NCBI GenBank assembly: GCA_036345935.2
Contig: JADWOT020000009.1
Span: forward strand, 5,909,381-5,973,380
Direction: 5' to 3'
Source: Taenia hydatigena
Taxonomy: Eukaryota; Platyhelminthes; Cestoda; Cyclophyllidea; Taeniidae
Length of the DNA stretch: 64,000 nt
The position numbers and the translations under genes are program-made. Numbering within the stretch: the stretch's first letter is position 1; each line of letters begins with the position of its first letter. Below, piece after piece: positions 63,101 to 64,000 of the stretch. The notes beneath the pieces were generated by a model. That model worked only from the letters and a program-made list of their open reading frames with translations, ran no database searches and had not been told where the DNA came from.

Positions 63101-64000
63101 ATTACATTTTCTTCCAGACAAATGATTTCTTCTAAACGCTGTGGCATTTGCGACAAGCGCATAAGTGGTGCTGATTTTCGAAGACACTTTCTTTTTAGAC
63201 TTGCGAATCAGTCTTGAAATTTGGATAATCTTTATGATACAAGTACTGCAATTGATAATAATTAGTTGTGTCTGTGGATATATCACATGACTGCTACCAT
63301 GCAACTACTACCTAAAGACTCGAGTTATTAAGAAACAGATTGAAGACCGTACGCACGAGTTAGTACACGCTTAGTTTTGAGCTCCACTTACACCTATTAA
63401 AATACGTGTATCTCTACTTCTGCATCTCCCAATCAGGAAATAATTTAATGGTTCATGCATTAAGTTAGTCCTTAAATAAGCAGCAACAATACAATTCTTC
63501 AGATATTTGCCAGATACCTAAACGACCAAACGAATCTATAAGGCCAATTTGTTCTCTGGTTTTGTGAAGCAGTTTTTTCCTGCTGAGAGACAAAATTTAT
63601 AAGTTGATTGGATTGCATCTCACGCATAAACAAATGACAAGAGGCGTTGCAACGACCTTTGTGAAGACGTAGAGCAAGTTTCATGTAGGGCCTGCTTTTT
63701 TGCGGTGGGATTGTGGAACGATATGCAAATTAATAATGATTACAGGTATTATTTATTGAGTAATAAGGATTAAGGGGATAATTATTAAAAAATGCAAGGA
63801 TATGTGACAACTCGATATTAGGTTAGTATGAAACATTACAATGGGCCCCCAGACGTGGCCCCCAAAGAAGGATTTCCTTGGTGCCTTTCGACGCTTTAAG
63901 GGTACCCAAGCCATATCATCTTTTTGTGTGCTTTAGATGAAATTAAGCGCTCGTACAATAAATCTGTTCTTACGCGAACGACTGAGCAAGATTTCTTAGC
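60116..64000. other. AT-rich region to the window end, no gene seen
   Basis: Includes the palindromic E-box ATCACGTGAT (61385-61394), a CA-rich run near 61425 and an octamer at 63723-63730. A plus ORF at 62642-62839 begins with ATG and a Lys followed by a hydrophobic stretch like a signal peptide, but AT-rich DNA often encodes such strings. Confidence 0.45.

Overview
The window looks like nuclear DNA of an invertebrate metazoan. It has long gene-free stretches, microsatellites, GT-AG splice signals and no bacterial gene packing. The frequent CA/CG alternating tracts, pyrimidine tracts and moderate AT-richness are compatible with a flatworm (perhaps a cestode), but no lineage-specific marker was found, so that placement is weak.

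Only one gene is well supported. It lies at the extreme left on the minus strand: a single open exon of about 1.7 kb (1721 down to 37) coding for at least 558 residues with three C2H2 zinc fingers, all spaced C-x2-C-x12-H-x4-H. It has a strong splice acceptor 10 bases before its first Met and a GTAAGT donor near the window edge, so the 3' part of the gene lies outside. A short 5' intron (2063 to 1722) is plausible. The protein is most likely a nuclear DNA-binding regulator. It is easy to overlook because the frame runs off the window edge and shorter ORFs in other frames cover it.

The remaining ~62 kb, upstream of this gene, shows no convincing protein-coding gene. From about 3.5 to 45 kb the DNA is mosaic: AT-rich unique sequence is punctuated by short islands of alternating purine-pyrimidine (CA, CG, GT) and of pyrimidine tracts. 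Several islands carry promoter- or enhancer-like motif groups: an inverted pair of POU octamers with an E-box near 5.4 kb, a Z-DNA-prone inverted repeat near 8.4 kb, a CpG-rich island with three CCAAT boxes near 15.4-16.5 kb, CACCC/GC boxes from 22.5 to 24.2 kb, a 72-base pure pyrimidine tract at 26.5 kb, and an 18-base perfect palindrome before a polypyrimidine-AG and the longest remaining ORF near 37 kb. From 45 to 64 kb the sequence is more uniformly AT-rich, with few such islands. Exceptions are a CCAAT/TATA/CRE-like group at 49.3-49.5 kb and a GC-rich hairpin at 60.1 kb.

My reading is a putative transcription-factor gene with a large upstream non-coding (possibly regulatory) domain. No rRNA, tRNA, CRISPR array, viral or transposase coding sequence was recognised by eye.
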